From NCBI GenBank assembly GCA_013368315.1, contig JAACJM010000288.1:40241-104240 (forward strand): a stretch of DNA of 64,000 nt, read 5' to 3'. The translations under genes and the position numbers were made by a program. Below are positions 12,811 to 23,516 of this stretch, one piece after another. Source of the DNA: Tetrapyrgos nigripes. Taxonomy: Eukaryota > Basidiomycota > Agaricomycetes > Agaricales > Campanellaceae. A model generated the notes under the pieces. That model had not been told where the DNA came from. It worked only from the letters and a program-made list of their open reading frames with translations, and made no database searches. Numbering within the stretch: the first letter of the stretch is position 1; the number at the start of each line of letters is the position of its first letter.

Positions 12811-13586
12811 TGATGAGGGTGTTAAGATACGTACAAAGCTGGTATTAGATAGTAATAGGAATACTAAGTAACCCAACTAAAAGATACATATACTTAGATC
12901 AGAGGGGCAAGACCGCTTAGCAGCTCAATGGCTATTACACAAATAGGGGTGATTGGTGGCGTTCGAGTTAAAAAGCTTATTGGTAAGCTGGGAATACAGT
13001 CGTTGATTCGCTGGCGAGTTCTTTGGTTCGAGGGTTAATATAGAAGTGATTTCGGTATATAGAAGTAGCGTAGTTTATCAAACAATGATAAGTGGTGTGT
13101 CGACTCCTCAACGGCCCCGCTAATAGTCAGATAGAGACAAGTATACTGTATAATCGCAGTATATTCAAATAAGTACATAGTTAGACAAAATAGTGGACTG
13201 GAGACTTAAGGTCTCCAGTGAGTATTTATACCTAAAAATTTGTATTAACTGAAGGGCAGTGTACTGCTCATAGCTTTGCTACTGCCTTTCCTCACATAAC
13301 CTATCCTATCGGGTTTCTCCTAAACATTTCGTCAACACATCATTTTATGGTCTTGTCCCCCGTATTCCTACTCCTATTGTTCGCTTCGGAAAGATCCATA
13401 CATCCGAGGCTGTTCCTTCATGGCAGTGTGGTATTTGACCCATCATTATTAGTATTTACCTGATCATTGGTATTGTTTGTCCCATCTTTGGTTGGGGCTG
13501 TTCGTTTGGTCGAGGCTGTGATCTGGTTCCTTGTTACTTGGTCACCTGTCTCCTTCATCGTCGCGTTGGGAGATTGTTTGGTTCCT
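12811..13586 (-). mobile_element. 776-bp LTR-like insertion in copia gag
   Basis: It separates two parts of one gag domain: the N-terminal part ends in ...TVKALC near 13590 and the C-terminal part resumes at ...YREEPSKLTPEM near 12800. The pentamer AACAG flanks both sides (12806-12810 and 13587-13591), as expected of a 5-bp target duplication. The insert has a TATA-like GTATAAATAC (near 13225) and an inner segment 12820-13337 bounded by TGTTGACG and CTTAACA, resembling an LTR with a short internal remnant. It has no coding capacity. It could be a solo LTR or a truncated LTR element. Confidence 0.6.
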
Positions 13587-13834
13587 AACAGAGGGCTTTG
13601 ACAGTGGCTTGATACATATTGGGAGTAGAAGAGATGATGGCCAATTTGAATTGGGAATCAGGGATGGAAACTCCACGTTTGGCTAGTTCGTCCATGATAG
13701 TAATGAGATTGTTGAGGTGTTTACCAACTTTAGCTGGGTTGGTGCATGTGAGGGAGAAGACTTGCTTTTCCAAGCTGGCTTCAGTGAGGGGGTCCTTTGC
13801 ATCATAATCCTGCTTCAATGCATCCCACGAGTCC
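13585..13834 (-). pseudogene. Copia gag fragment (UBN2-type)
   Basis: The minus-strand reading contains DSWDALKQDYDAKDP and then IISSTPNMYQATVKAL, matching the N-terminal half of copia-type Gag (UBN2 domain). It has no start codon of its own. It is cut on one side by the LTR-like insertion and on the other by the gypsy LTR at 13835. It would continue into the gag remnant near 12800 once the insertion is removed, although the junction is not cleanly in frame. Confidence 0.7.
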
Positions 13835-14304
13835 TGTCACAAAGAGGCAAGCGCTTAGATAGCAATAACGAGGAGCTAGGGGCTTGACTCGACTAACAAG
13901 CAACAGTAAGAACTAGAACTGGTCCCAACGACGAAGAATGTATTAAATACCTAACAAGCAACAGTAAGAACTAGAACTATAGTGCTCGTTAGCAAAGGTG
14001 ACAGAGACTATAACAAAGGGGAATACACACCTGGTCCCAACGACGAAGAGGTCAAGATGGGAAACCAGGTGTCAGGCTACAAGGTATATATGTAAAGGGA
14101 AAGCTGTGGAGTAAAGCTGTAACGAAAGCTGTACGAGCGGCTATACGCTAAGCCGTATCGGAGAAATGAAAGGTCCGGTACGTAGCATGTGGAACATGAG
14201 TCATAAGGTGAGTCATAAGGTGTAAAGGTCCAAGGAGTGGTATGGAGATCCGCGGATGCGGAGATAGAAGGAAATAAATAGTACCAAATATAGACTTCAT
14301 GACA
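13835..14304 (-). repeat. Ty3/gypsy 3' LTR
   Basis: 470 bp, collinear with 20475-20938. It contains the internal direct repeat AACAAGCAACAGTAAGAACT twice, and a 13-bp unit GAGTCATAAGGT(G) that is doubled here (14205-14232) but single in the other LTR. Confidence 0.9.
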
Positions 14305-14320
14305 TTACCCCCCCTCCTAA
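14305..14320 (-). other. Polypurine tract of the gypsy element
   Basis: The minus-strand purine run TAGGAGGGGGG lies directly inside the 3' LTR, where plus-strand DNA synthesis is primed in LTR retrotransposons. Confidence 0.7.
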
Positions 14321-17300
14321 ACTTCATTGTCCTCGATGAATACTTTTGGAAGCCACTCGGTCCACTGTTTCTTCCATTGATCGCGGATTCGGGTGTCCAG
14401 CCCCTGTTGCCCCGGCCAGTAGTCGGGTAAGTTTGGCCGCGGGTCTGGAGACCACCATCTGGTGATGTTGGCTGTAGTCCCCCAACCCGATCCATCCCCC
14501 CAACCTGGTGCATTCCATCCACCGTCATCATCCTCAATCTCTTGAGCAATGTGCGCCCCCCATACTGTGCTGGTTCCCCATCCAAGATTCCCTCTGTGCT
14601 CTACCCAGAGGGATGTTTGATGAGCAACACATCTCGCTCCATGCCCGACTCCTAGTATACACTGGCTGTTCGTATCATCCTTTCCCCTCCATGTGCAGCG
14701 TTTGCAACTGTCATGTGGTCCTTGATGGTGTTTGGCCAGTCGACATTGTCGGCCTGAGCATCGTCCTCTGTTGGTTGGTTGAACGATTGGCGAGTGTTGT
14801 GTAGTGGGGGCAGTGGTGGTAGTAGACATAGTGGTGGGTGGGTACGAGTGATTGTTGGCTTGGTAGGATGTGGTTGAACTCTGTGAATTCTGCTTCCTTG
14901 TTCTGGGATGGCCTGCTTTTATAGATGTAGTTGGTGCTGACGTGTCGTTCGGCGCGTTGCCTGCAAGCAGCCGGTGATAGTAGACGCCGTTCCTCACTAA
15001 ATCCTCGTTGCCTCGGGCTGCTTTTTGTGGAATGCAGTGATTTTCCGCTTCGCATTTTTTGAGGTTCGGAGCTGGTTCCCATGAGTTGTGGCCGTCGTCA
15101 TACCCTTTCCACTTGACAAGGTATTCCATTCGCCTCCATCGTACTCTGCTATCCAGGAGAGTGTCTACCTCATACTCAGGCTCGTCCTCCCTTCGAGGTA
15201 TACTGGTTCTGGCTCTTCGGGTAAGAGTCCGTTCACCATGTTACCCTTGTAGGGGTACAGTTTGCCGACATGGAATACCAGATGTAGGCGACTCAGGGAT
15301 TCGGGAAGGTCTAACCGATAGTCCAAGTCGCTGATCTTCTCCAAGATCGCGTATGGGCCTAGCTGTCGGTCACCCAACTTGTCGCTCGAGAGCTTCAAGT
15401 CGATGTCTTCTGCGCTCAGCCAGACGTAGTCTCCGACCTTGAACTGATGCCCTTTCCACTTCCCTCCCTCATATCCCTCTTTCATGCGCTGTTTAGCCAG
15501 ATGTAACACTGCTCCAGCGTCTTTCCGCACTTCTCTCAGAATCTTTAGGCGGTCTTCTACATCTGGAATGCCTGTGCGACGTCCTACTGGTATGTTGAAC
15601 AGGGGGATGTAGCCATAGGTCACCTCGAAGGGGGCCATGTTGTGTGCGGAGTGTGTACGGGAGTTCAGAACGAATTCGGCCATGGGAAGGTGTTCTACCC
15701 AGTCATCCTGTCTATGGTTTGTGTAGAGACGCAGGTACTTTTCGACCTCTTGGTTTGCTCGTTCTGTCTGCCCGTTCGTCTGGGGTCGGTAACCTGAGGA
15801 GAGGCTCGATTTGATCCCGAGTCAGTCCAAGAGAGAGCGCATGGCTTGGGCGACGAACTGTGGGCCACGGTCTGATACAAAACAGAGTGGGAGACCGTGT
15901 AGGCGGAAGATTTCTTGGTAGTATAAATCAGCGACTTCAGCAGCGGTGATGTTAGACGTGCAGGGAAGGGTATGGACTTGTTTTCCATAGAGATCTGTAC
16001 AGACCAGGATTGCGTCATAACCCTGTGAAGGTGGCAACTGCGTGATGAGGTCGACTCTGACTTCCTCCCAGAGTCCTAAGGGCACATCCAATGGTTGGAT
16101 CACTGCTTGTGGGTGACATTGTAGCTTCTTCCTGGCACATTGATTGTATCCTTCCACGTACTTCTCTATGAAAGAGCGAATGGTGGGCCACCAGAAGTGT
16201 GAGGTTACCAAGTTGAGTGTCCCGTGTAGTCCTGGGTGTCCTGCTGACAGTTCATTGTGACACTGCTCCACTATCGCTTTCCACAGCTCTTCATTTGGAG
16301 GGACGTAGACTCGACCCTTGTGATACACTAGCCTGTTATCCTCTTCCCATTTGGGTAACCCATTTGCCAGTCGCTGCAGTCCATCCTTTTCCAGCTGTTT
16401 TAGTCCCTTTAGGACTTCTACTTCTCTTCCCAATGCCTGTCGGATTCGTTCTTCTAGGGGGTTGACTAGGGTAGTAGCAGCAAGTCTCATGAAATGCTCT
16501 GGCTTGAGTACTGTGGTTTCTAGATTGTCTTCTCGGTCTGTCACCTGATGAGGGTGTAGGCGAGAGAGAGCGTCTGCTTGGGTGTTCGCTTTGCCAGGCC
16601 GGTGTATGAGTTTGAAATCAAAGCGTGATAGCCAGAGGGCCCATCTCGCTTGTCGTCAGCTAAGGTCTTGTGCCGTTCTCCAGAACTCCAAATTGGAGTG
16701 GTCTGTGATGATTTCGAATGGCTGTGGCAGTCCTTCCAGGAAGTTTCGCCAGTCCTTCAGGGCTTTGATGATAGCTAACATCTCTCGGTCATAAATCTCA
16801 TAGTTTCGTTCTGCTGGCTGCATAGACGCTGAATGGAACGCCAAAGGCCATCTTCAAGCATCTGCATCAGGGCTCCGCCCGTTGCAAAGCCTGATGCGTC
16901 TACTTCAACACGGGTAGGATGGTCTGGCGATCAGAGTGTAAGGATAGGAGCAGATGTGAAGGCTGTTCGGAGAGAGTCGAAGGCTTCTTGTTGGTGAGTT
17001 CCCCAGTTAAACAAGATGTCTTTGCGGGTGAGGTCGTTCAGAGGACGAGCTGTCTTAGCGAAGTGTTCGATGAATCGTCAGTAGAAGTTCGCGAAACCCA
17101 AGAATGCTCGAACATCTCGGACGTTACGGGGAATCGGCCAATGACGTACTGCTTCTACCTTCACCGGGTCCATACTGACTTGTCCCTCTCAGATAATCAG
17201 ACCCAGGTACTCTATCCTTTCTTGCTCAAACTCGCACTTCTCTGGTCTCAGATACAGATCGTGCTTCTTCAGCCTCGCTAGTACCTCCCGAACCACCTTT

Positions 17301-19935
17301 CGGTGTTCTTCCAGGTCTCCACTAAAGATCAGGATATCATCTAGGTAAACAGCCACTTTTCCTGCAGCAATTAAATCAGAGAAGATAGAATTCATGAGGC
17401 TTTGGAAGGTCGCTGGAGAGTTCGTTAACCTGAAGAACATGACGGTTGGCTCAAAGAGCCCTCAGTTTGTCGCAAATGCCGCCTTCCACTCGTCCCCCTT
17501 CTTGATCCGAACATTGTTATACCCCCAACGTACATCAAACTTGGTGAAATACTTGGCTCCTTGCAGCCGGCTGACTATGTCTGCGACAAGGGGCAGAGGG
17601 TAGCGGTTCTTCACGGTGTACTCGTTTAGTCATTGGTAATCCTGGATGAATCGAAGTTTTCCGTCTTTCTTCTTGATGAAGAAGACTGGAGAGGACAGGG
17701 GAGATTTGGATGGTCGGATGTAGTCTTTGCGGATGTTCTCTTCAAGGAAACAATCAAGCTCTTGCTGTTCGTTGATAGACATTGGATAGATTTTGGTGCG
17801 CAGGGTGGCAGGTGCTCCGGGTACCAGATCAATAGCGTGGTCCCAAGGTTTGTATGCGGAAAGACGTTCTGACTCAGTTTCAGAGAAGACCTGAGCGTAA
17901 TCTCAGTACTGAGGGGGCACTATCTCCTCAAATGACTGTTTCGGCTTCGTTCGGTTTGCTTCTTCTGCTAACTGCTGCGAGTAAGTGAACCCCGCTGCAC
18001 ACCAGACTTCCTCTCCAGTGTCGGCAATGATCCCTGTTTTCTTCCAGGAGCGCCTGAGACGTCGATTAGCCCGAATGTGATAGACTGGGGGTTCCTTCTC
18101 CTCCTCCTGTTCTGTTGCCAGATCTGGGGTTTGGTCTGTGGAGATGTGTGTTTCCTGTGGGGTCGACTTGGCTAACTCTGAATTTACGCTTTCAAGGATA
18201 GTGTTTCCTTTTGGAGTAGGTCCAAGACTGGAGGCAACAAACTGATCTTGGTCTGGAATCTCTTCTACCAATGGAGGTTGTGCTTTGGGAATTTGTAACC
18301 GACCACTCATCCAGTCAATCCGTGGGTTCACTTTACGTAGCCAGGGAAGACCCAGAATGACGTCTTCTCCACCTAAGTCCGTTACCAGAAAGTCTAACCA
18401 TGTCTCCTGTCTGTCTGCCATCATCGCCAACCGGCAGAATCGATCTATGCGCCCTGCTTGGTTAAGGGTGCCATCGATGTTGTAGACGTCTAGGGCCTTG
18501 CGGAGAGGGTGTGTTTGGATTCGGTGTTGCTTTACAAATGACTGTCCCAGGAACAGGCCTGTAGCTCCACTGTCAATCATCGCTATTACCACTGTTTCGC
18601 TCTGTCTTCCTCAGAGTTTCACACGTATACGAAAGTGAGAAGCATCAGATTCTATTTCGGAGATATTGGATATGGTACATGAGGGAATAGAATCGTACGA
18701 GGAGCAGGAAGACATGTGGGTAGTTAGGGGTGTTCGTGTCATAGCAGGAACGGACACCCGTCTTAAAAACCCGGTTGGGCAGCAATGTTACGTAGTAGAG
18801 CGGTTTGATCGGTGATGGACTTTTGCAAGGCACTGAGCACAGACGAGGATTCAGGAACTGAGGAGGCAGCAATAGTGGCAGTGGGGGGGGCAGGGGCAGG
18901 AGAGGGCAGATCGTCCAGGAAGAGACTGAAGTTGTCATTAACAGTAGCGGCCACATGTTGCCGATTTCGGCCTCCTCCTCTAGGTTGTCCCATGTATCGG
19001 TCTTGACAGACCGAGCCACGGTGACCCATCCTCTCACAGTAGTCGCATTTATCGCGCCGGTGATTTCCGTCTTGTTTCAGGTGGTCCCTGGATCCGCAGC
19101 TGTAACAGCGCCCTTGCATCACCTTCTGATAGTCTCTGAAGCTACGCCTGTTACCCTGGGGATGCTCAGTACGTGAAGCGTCGACATCCATGGCATTAGG
19201 GTCTCGTGTAGAGGAGAATCGGGAGAGAGAGGTGGCAGGCCTAGTGATGGGTTTCCCTAGGAGTTCAGCCAGGGTCTGTTCAACGTGGAGTGCTCTGTTG
19301 ATTAATTCGTCCAGGTTCTTGGGGGCCTCTTTCTGGCCTAGCTCTACATTTGCCAATGGGAGCAACAGGTCTTTATGAAGGCGCTTTCAGAACTTGTACT
19401 GGAGGTCCTTGTCTGAGAATCCAGTCTTCTTTGCCCATTGTTTGAAAACCTGAGAGAATTCTGAAACCGTCTTATCTCCCTTGCTTCAGCACCTTGAGCT
19501 TGTTCTGTGCCAACTGCTGTTCATTTGCTACTCTGAACCGAACTTTTAGTGCGTGGGTGAAGTTATCCCAGTTCCCTTCCCAGGGGAAGACTGCTCCAGC
19601 TTCTTCTGCTCGGACTCTGCTGATATGATCGGGCGTATTCTGCGGCCCATTCTGCAGCGGGTCCTTCCATCATGAGAAGTGCTTCAGCAATACACTTCTG
19701 TGGATCGAGTTTCCCGTTATCGAGTTTTGAGCCGTTTCTGTTCTCCGGCCCAGAGAATGAAGAGGGATAGGAATGAGTCAAGTTTGGCAGGTTTGCCTTT
19801 GAACGGGGCAGGCTTGGGAGTTTTATCTGAGGCCTCGTGGACAGGTCTGTTGACTAGGCTGGTGATTGCCTGTTGTAGTTGGTTCTGGTTGTTGACCAGA
19901 GCCTGAAGGAGGTTTTCGAGGGCAGCAGAGGACAT
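14317..19935 (-). pseudogene. Ty3/gypsy gag-pol with chromodomain, many in-frame stops
   Basis: Gag opens at 19935 (MSSAALENLLQALV) and carries a zinc knuckle (CDYCERMGHRGSVC, about 18985-19030). Protease shows MIDSGATGLFLG near 18580. RT has the box VYLDDILIF (about 17335-17365). RNase H shows DREMLAIIKALKDWRNFL near 16770. Integrase has the H2C2 region (HPGLHG...CARKKLQC, about 16130-16250) and SDRGPQF near 15860. The chromodomain shows EYLVKWKGYDDGHNSWEP at 15070-15127 and would guide integration to marked chromatin. In-frame TGA stops occur at 15822, 16656, 17078, 17189, 17462 and 17630, plus gag frameshifts. Confidence 0.9.
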
Positions 19936-20474
19936 GTCGATGTCAGGGATTGGGGAATGAATGGGACTGAGTGGGGCTGATGCAAGAGGGGATGGGACAG
20001 GAGCAATTGTAGGGCTGGGGCGGGCTGTTGGTACGGCTGACGATGGAATAGGGGTTACAGGGGGCAGAGGACTGGAGGGCTCAGGATTGGCAGTGAAGAT
20101 TGGACGGAAAGTGCGACGAGTGGGGATAACGAGATGGCTTCCTCCTGATTCGTCTACGAAGAGTGCAAGACTGGGAAGCAGGTTGTTGTAGGCATGTGGG
20201 CAGGGCTGTGTTTCACAGTCCCAATATTCTTCAAGACGATGGTGGTGGCAGTCAGTGCGATCGTAGATATCAAAGCTGTGCAGATGGTTTGAACAATCAA
20301 AGCCTGGTTCGGGGGAAAGCTGGGGTGATGTGGCTGGAGACAGAGGTGCAGATGCAGATGCGGAGGATTCAGAAACAGAGGATAGTGCGGTGTATCTCCC
20401 AGACGTGGTGAGAGCAGTACCTGCAAGGACGACCTATACAGAGGCCACCGGTGCAGTGAGGGATCTTGACCTAA

Positions 20475-20938
20475 TGTCACAAAGAGGCGAGCGCTTAGAC
20501 AGCGATAAAGAGGAGCTACGGGCTCGACTAACAAGCAACAGTAAGAACTAGAACTGGTCCCAATGACGAAGAATGTATTAAATACCTAACAAGCAACAGT
20601 AAGAACTAGAACTACAGTGCTTGTTAGCAAAGGTGAAAGGAACTATAACAAAGGGGAATACACACCTGGTCCCAACAACGAAGAGGTCAAGATGGGAAAC
20701 CAGGTGTCAGGCTACAGGTTATATATGTAAAGGGAAAGCTGTGGAGTAAAGCTGTAACGGAAGCTGTACGAGTGGCTATACAATAAGCTGTATCGGAGAA
20801 ATGAAAGGTCCGGTGTATAGCATGTGGAACGTGAGTCATAAGGTGTAAAGGTCCGAGGAATGATATGGAGATCCGAGAATGCGGAGATAGAAGGAAATAA
20901 ATAGTACCAAATATAGACTTTCATGACAGTCATCACAA
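20475..20938 (-). repeat. Ty3/gypsy 5' LTR
   Basis: 464 bp, matching the 3' LTR along its whole length with scattered, mainly transition differences. Confidence 0.9.
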
Positions 20939-20943
20939 TACAG

Positions 20944-22440
20944 TAAGTAATACAAAGCTTTTCACATGCCTGTAGACCTTCAGGACTGTGGCTGAACACT
21001 TGAATAAACTGATATAGTGAACTAGGAAATGATTTCATTCCAAGCATCTTCACAAAATCCCAGTCATGCATCTGCAACAGTTTTCACCCTTGTCTCTCTT
21101 AAGATTGTTGGTAGGCAGTACTTCAATATCATTGTCTACTAAACTTATGTATGCATGAACAAACTAGGGAACCTCAGAATGCTGGTAAGTTACAGCTGAA
21201 TTGTCAAGCCTTGATAGATTGATTCAATATCATTTTCACTCAGGCAAAACTCAGACAGCGACTCGCTAGCCTCATTGATCCTCAACAAAAAAAAGCCACC
21301 TAATACTAGCTCCGAAATTAAGAGAGCTCCTTCCTCAGTTTCTACAGCACTCACTGCCAGTGCTCCCTTTCCTGCCTATTTCTGGAATCATCCCCCAATG
21401 CCTTACACTAACTATAGGAATCCACCACAGAGGATATTTACATGTAGTTTATGACTACTTTGAGTATTTTTTGTGTAGTTTTTAGCTTATAGTTAGATGA
21501 TTTTTCAATGAAAGTAGTTTTGGTGCTCAGCCTACTCTGGCATGTGCAATTTCAATAATAGTAAGTGACATGTCAATTTTCACATGGCTGCAAACCTTCA
21601 GGATTGTGGCTGAACACTTGAACACTGGAAAGTACTTCTCATCAACAAAAAAATACTATTTCACGGTAAGTAGTATGAGAGCTAACTGAGTAGATATTAT
21701 ATACATACTTAGAGAACTCAAGCTACTCAAGCTACACTCAAGCTTCCTCTAAAATGCCTTTGTTATGCACTAATTTCTCTTGAATATGTCTAGACTATTT
21801 TTTGGCTTGTAAAATGATTGACATTGCCTTTGTATACTAAAGCCTCATTATATGGATCTGCATGTTCACTCTAGGTCACCATATTCACAAGGCAAGCAGT
21901 CTAATACAGTTGGGAACATCTAGCTAAGACTTGCACAAAACGAGACTGCAATTTTAAAGTGTATGTACTTGACTCAGTAGAAGCTCAACCAATTTGCAAT
22001 GAGGCATGTGGTGTCTACAATATACATCTCCTTAATGAATGACCCTTCCAATGTGAGTAACTTGTTGTGAAACGAAGTGTAATGAAGTTGATTACAGTAG
22101 CATAAGCACAGCCACACCCAAAAAGGAGAGTAAAGCTACACTCAAGCTACTATCAAGCTACTATCAAGCTACCATCAAGCTACACTCAAGCTACTCAAGC
22201 TTGGGTAGCTTGAGTAGTAGCTTGAAAAACCAGATGCCTACCTGTACATACAGGACTTGAGACAGACTTGAGCTGTCTTAAGTCGCAATGGCAAAAGTCG
22301 TCAATATCTTAAGAAAAAGCTAATATAGATTCATTAGCAAGATGGAGAGGAGAGATTGATTTGATGTGGTGCCTACAACTATTTGAATAATCATAAGGCT
22401 GAGTTGAACATTTGAAAACAAAGACACATAATAGATGCAA
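20944..22440. other. Repeat-rich non-coding DNA
   Basis: No gene is supported. A short unit with CCTTCAGGA(C/T)TGTGGCTG followed by AACACTTGAA occurs at about 20984 and again at about 21596. AAGCTACTCAAGCTAC-type strings appear at about 21715 and, more densely, at 22131-22225. Confidence 0.5.
22131..22225. repeat. Short tandem array of CAAGCTACT units
   Basis: Six or more units of about 11 bp (CAAGCTACTAT, CAAGCTACCAT, CAAGCTACACT) are followed by their inverse (GGGTAGCTTGAGTAGTAG), so part of the array can fold back on itself. Confidence 0.8.
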
Positions 22441-22446
22441 TATAGA

Positions 22447-23180
22447 CACATTAGTAGACGCACAGACGCACGAAAAAATTCACATGCGTCTTTGTGCGTC
22501 TGGGTGCTAGACGCATGCGTTTGCGGTGCGTCTGAAGTTTTCGTATATGCTCCTCATTGGGGTAGATCCTCTGTGCGTCTGGCTTGTTCCTTTCATGTAA
22601 ATCATGTCTGGTACAGTTTTTAGTCTGATTTGGAAATCATGCCCATAGTACAGTCCAGTGGCACCATAAAATAAGTTCTCAGCCAATTTTTGAGTGTTGG
22701 TATTAGTACCCTGGCTTTTAGAATAACCTTTTTGGACAACAAGGCTGGCTTCAGGTTGACGCTGCCTCGTCATGCACCAGAAGTCCTGGCAGCATTCAAT
22801 AATTTTGTGCCAGCTTGAATTGTGCTACATTTTGGGCAGCTATAAATAATAATAATTTTGCCCCCCCCCCCCCCCCCTTGACATAGATACATTGCACTAC
22901 TTGGGAGTAATGGTATTGATAATGACCAAACTTATTTGAGATTACAAGGTGGATAAAGATGAAATTAGTTGTAAAGAAAATGCTTGGTCATTGTTGGCAG
23001 CAAGTTGGCAGTGATAATCTTTCAAATGCCCCCTGAACAACACCAGGTGAGGAAGAAGACCTTGAAGCATGAAATTGTGCGATGCTGCTAGACGCACGGA
23101 CCTAGACCCAATACGCATGAACATCAGACGCACCAAGACGTATAGACGCATGAAAAAGACGCACCTAGACGCATCAAGGC
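22447..23180. mobile_element. Probable non-autonomous TIR element with AGACGCA subterminal repeats
   Basis: Two clusters of the heptamer AGACGCA or its complement TGCGTCT flank a central region: about 22447-22590 and 23085-23180. The left cluster read forward (ATGCGTCTTTGTGCGTCT) mirrors the right cluster read in reverse (ATGCGTCTAGGTGCGTCT), so the ends are inverted. Subterminal motif arrays of this kind are known in hAT-like and related DNA transposons, where transposase binds them. No transposase frame is present and I could not fix the exact termini or a target duplication. Confidence 0.5.
22861..22877. repeat. C17 homopolymer
   Basis: An uninterrupted run of 17 cytosines directly follows AATAATAATTTTG. 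The length is likely variable or sequencing-sensitive. Confidence 0.9.
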
Positions 23181-23516
23181 ACAGAATTCTTGTGTCCGGA
23201 AAAGACCATGGAAGATAGCAAGATTTGGATAACGTATTGGCCACCTTGCGCTATAACCCGGATACGATGGGCAGGACAGCGCGATGAGAATTATAGCGCA
23301 AGACAGGGTATTATTCACATTGGGTGATTTCTGGGACATTTTGCTGGTAGTGAACTTATATAGGGCAAGGGCTGGGCAAGGGCTTAGAGACTGGATACGG
23401 ACTGGATACTGGGAAATAACTTGCATTGATTCATCAAAGGATCCAAACACATATAAGTAGATTTAGGGGTACGTAGATATTGGATGTATTTTGAGCATTT
23501 TCGAATGAGCGCCTAT

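Larger units (their letters stand above)
8990..13834 (-). mobile_element. Degenerate Ty1/copia retrotransposon, 5' end missing
   Basis: Reading on the minus strand, gag, protease, integrase, reverse transcriptase and RNase H follow in copia order, ending in a purine-rich GAGGAGGAG tract and an LTR that starts TGTTGGAATTTTG at 9413. The outer LTR end near 8990 is estimated. Gag is interrupted by a 776-bp insertion (12811-13586), and at 13834 the sequence jumps into the Ty3/gypsy element. No matching 5' LTR or gag start was seen on the far side of that element, so the 5' part is lost or displaced. A related 3' fragment lies at 30351-31105 on the plus strand. Confidence 0.85.
13835..20938 (-). 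mobile_element. Full-length but dead chromodomain Ty3/gypsy retrotransposon
   Basis: The element is 7.1 kb, with LTRs at 13835-14304 and 20475-20938 beginning TGTCATGA and ending GTGACA on the minus strand. Gag, protease, RT, RNase H, integrase and a C-terminal chromodomain occur in the Ty3/gypsy (chromovirus) order. A polypurine tract (GGAGGGGGG) precedes the 3' LTR. Flanking pentamers are nearly but not exactly equal (GTCCT at 13831-13835, GTCAT at 20939-20943). The LTRs differ at a few dozen sites, mostly transitions, plus a 13-bp repeat gained in the 3' LTR, so the insertion is old. Confidence 0.9.
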
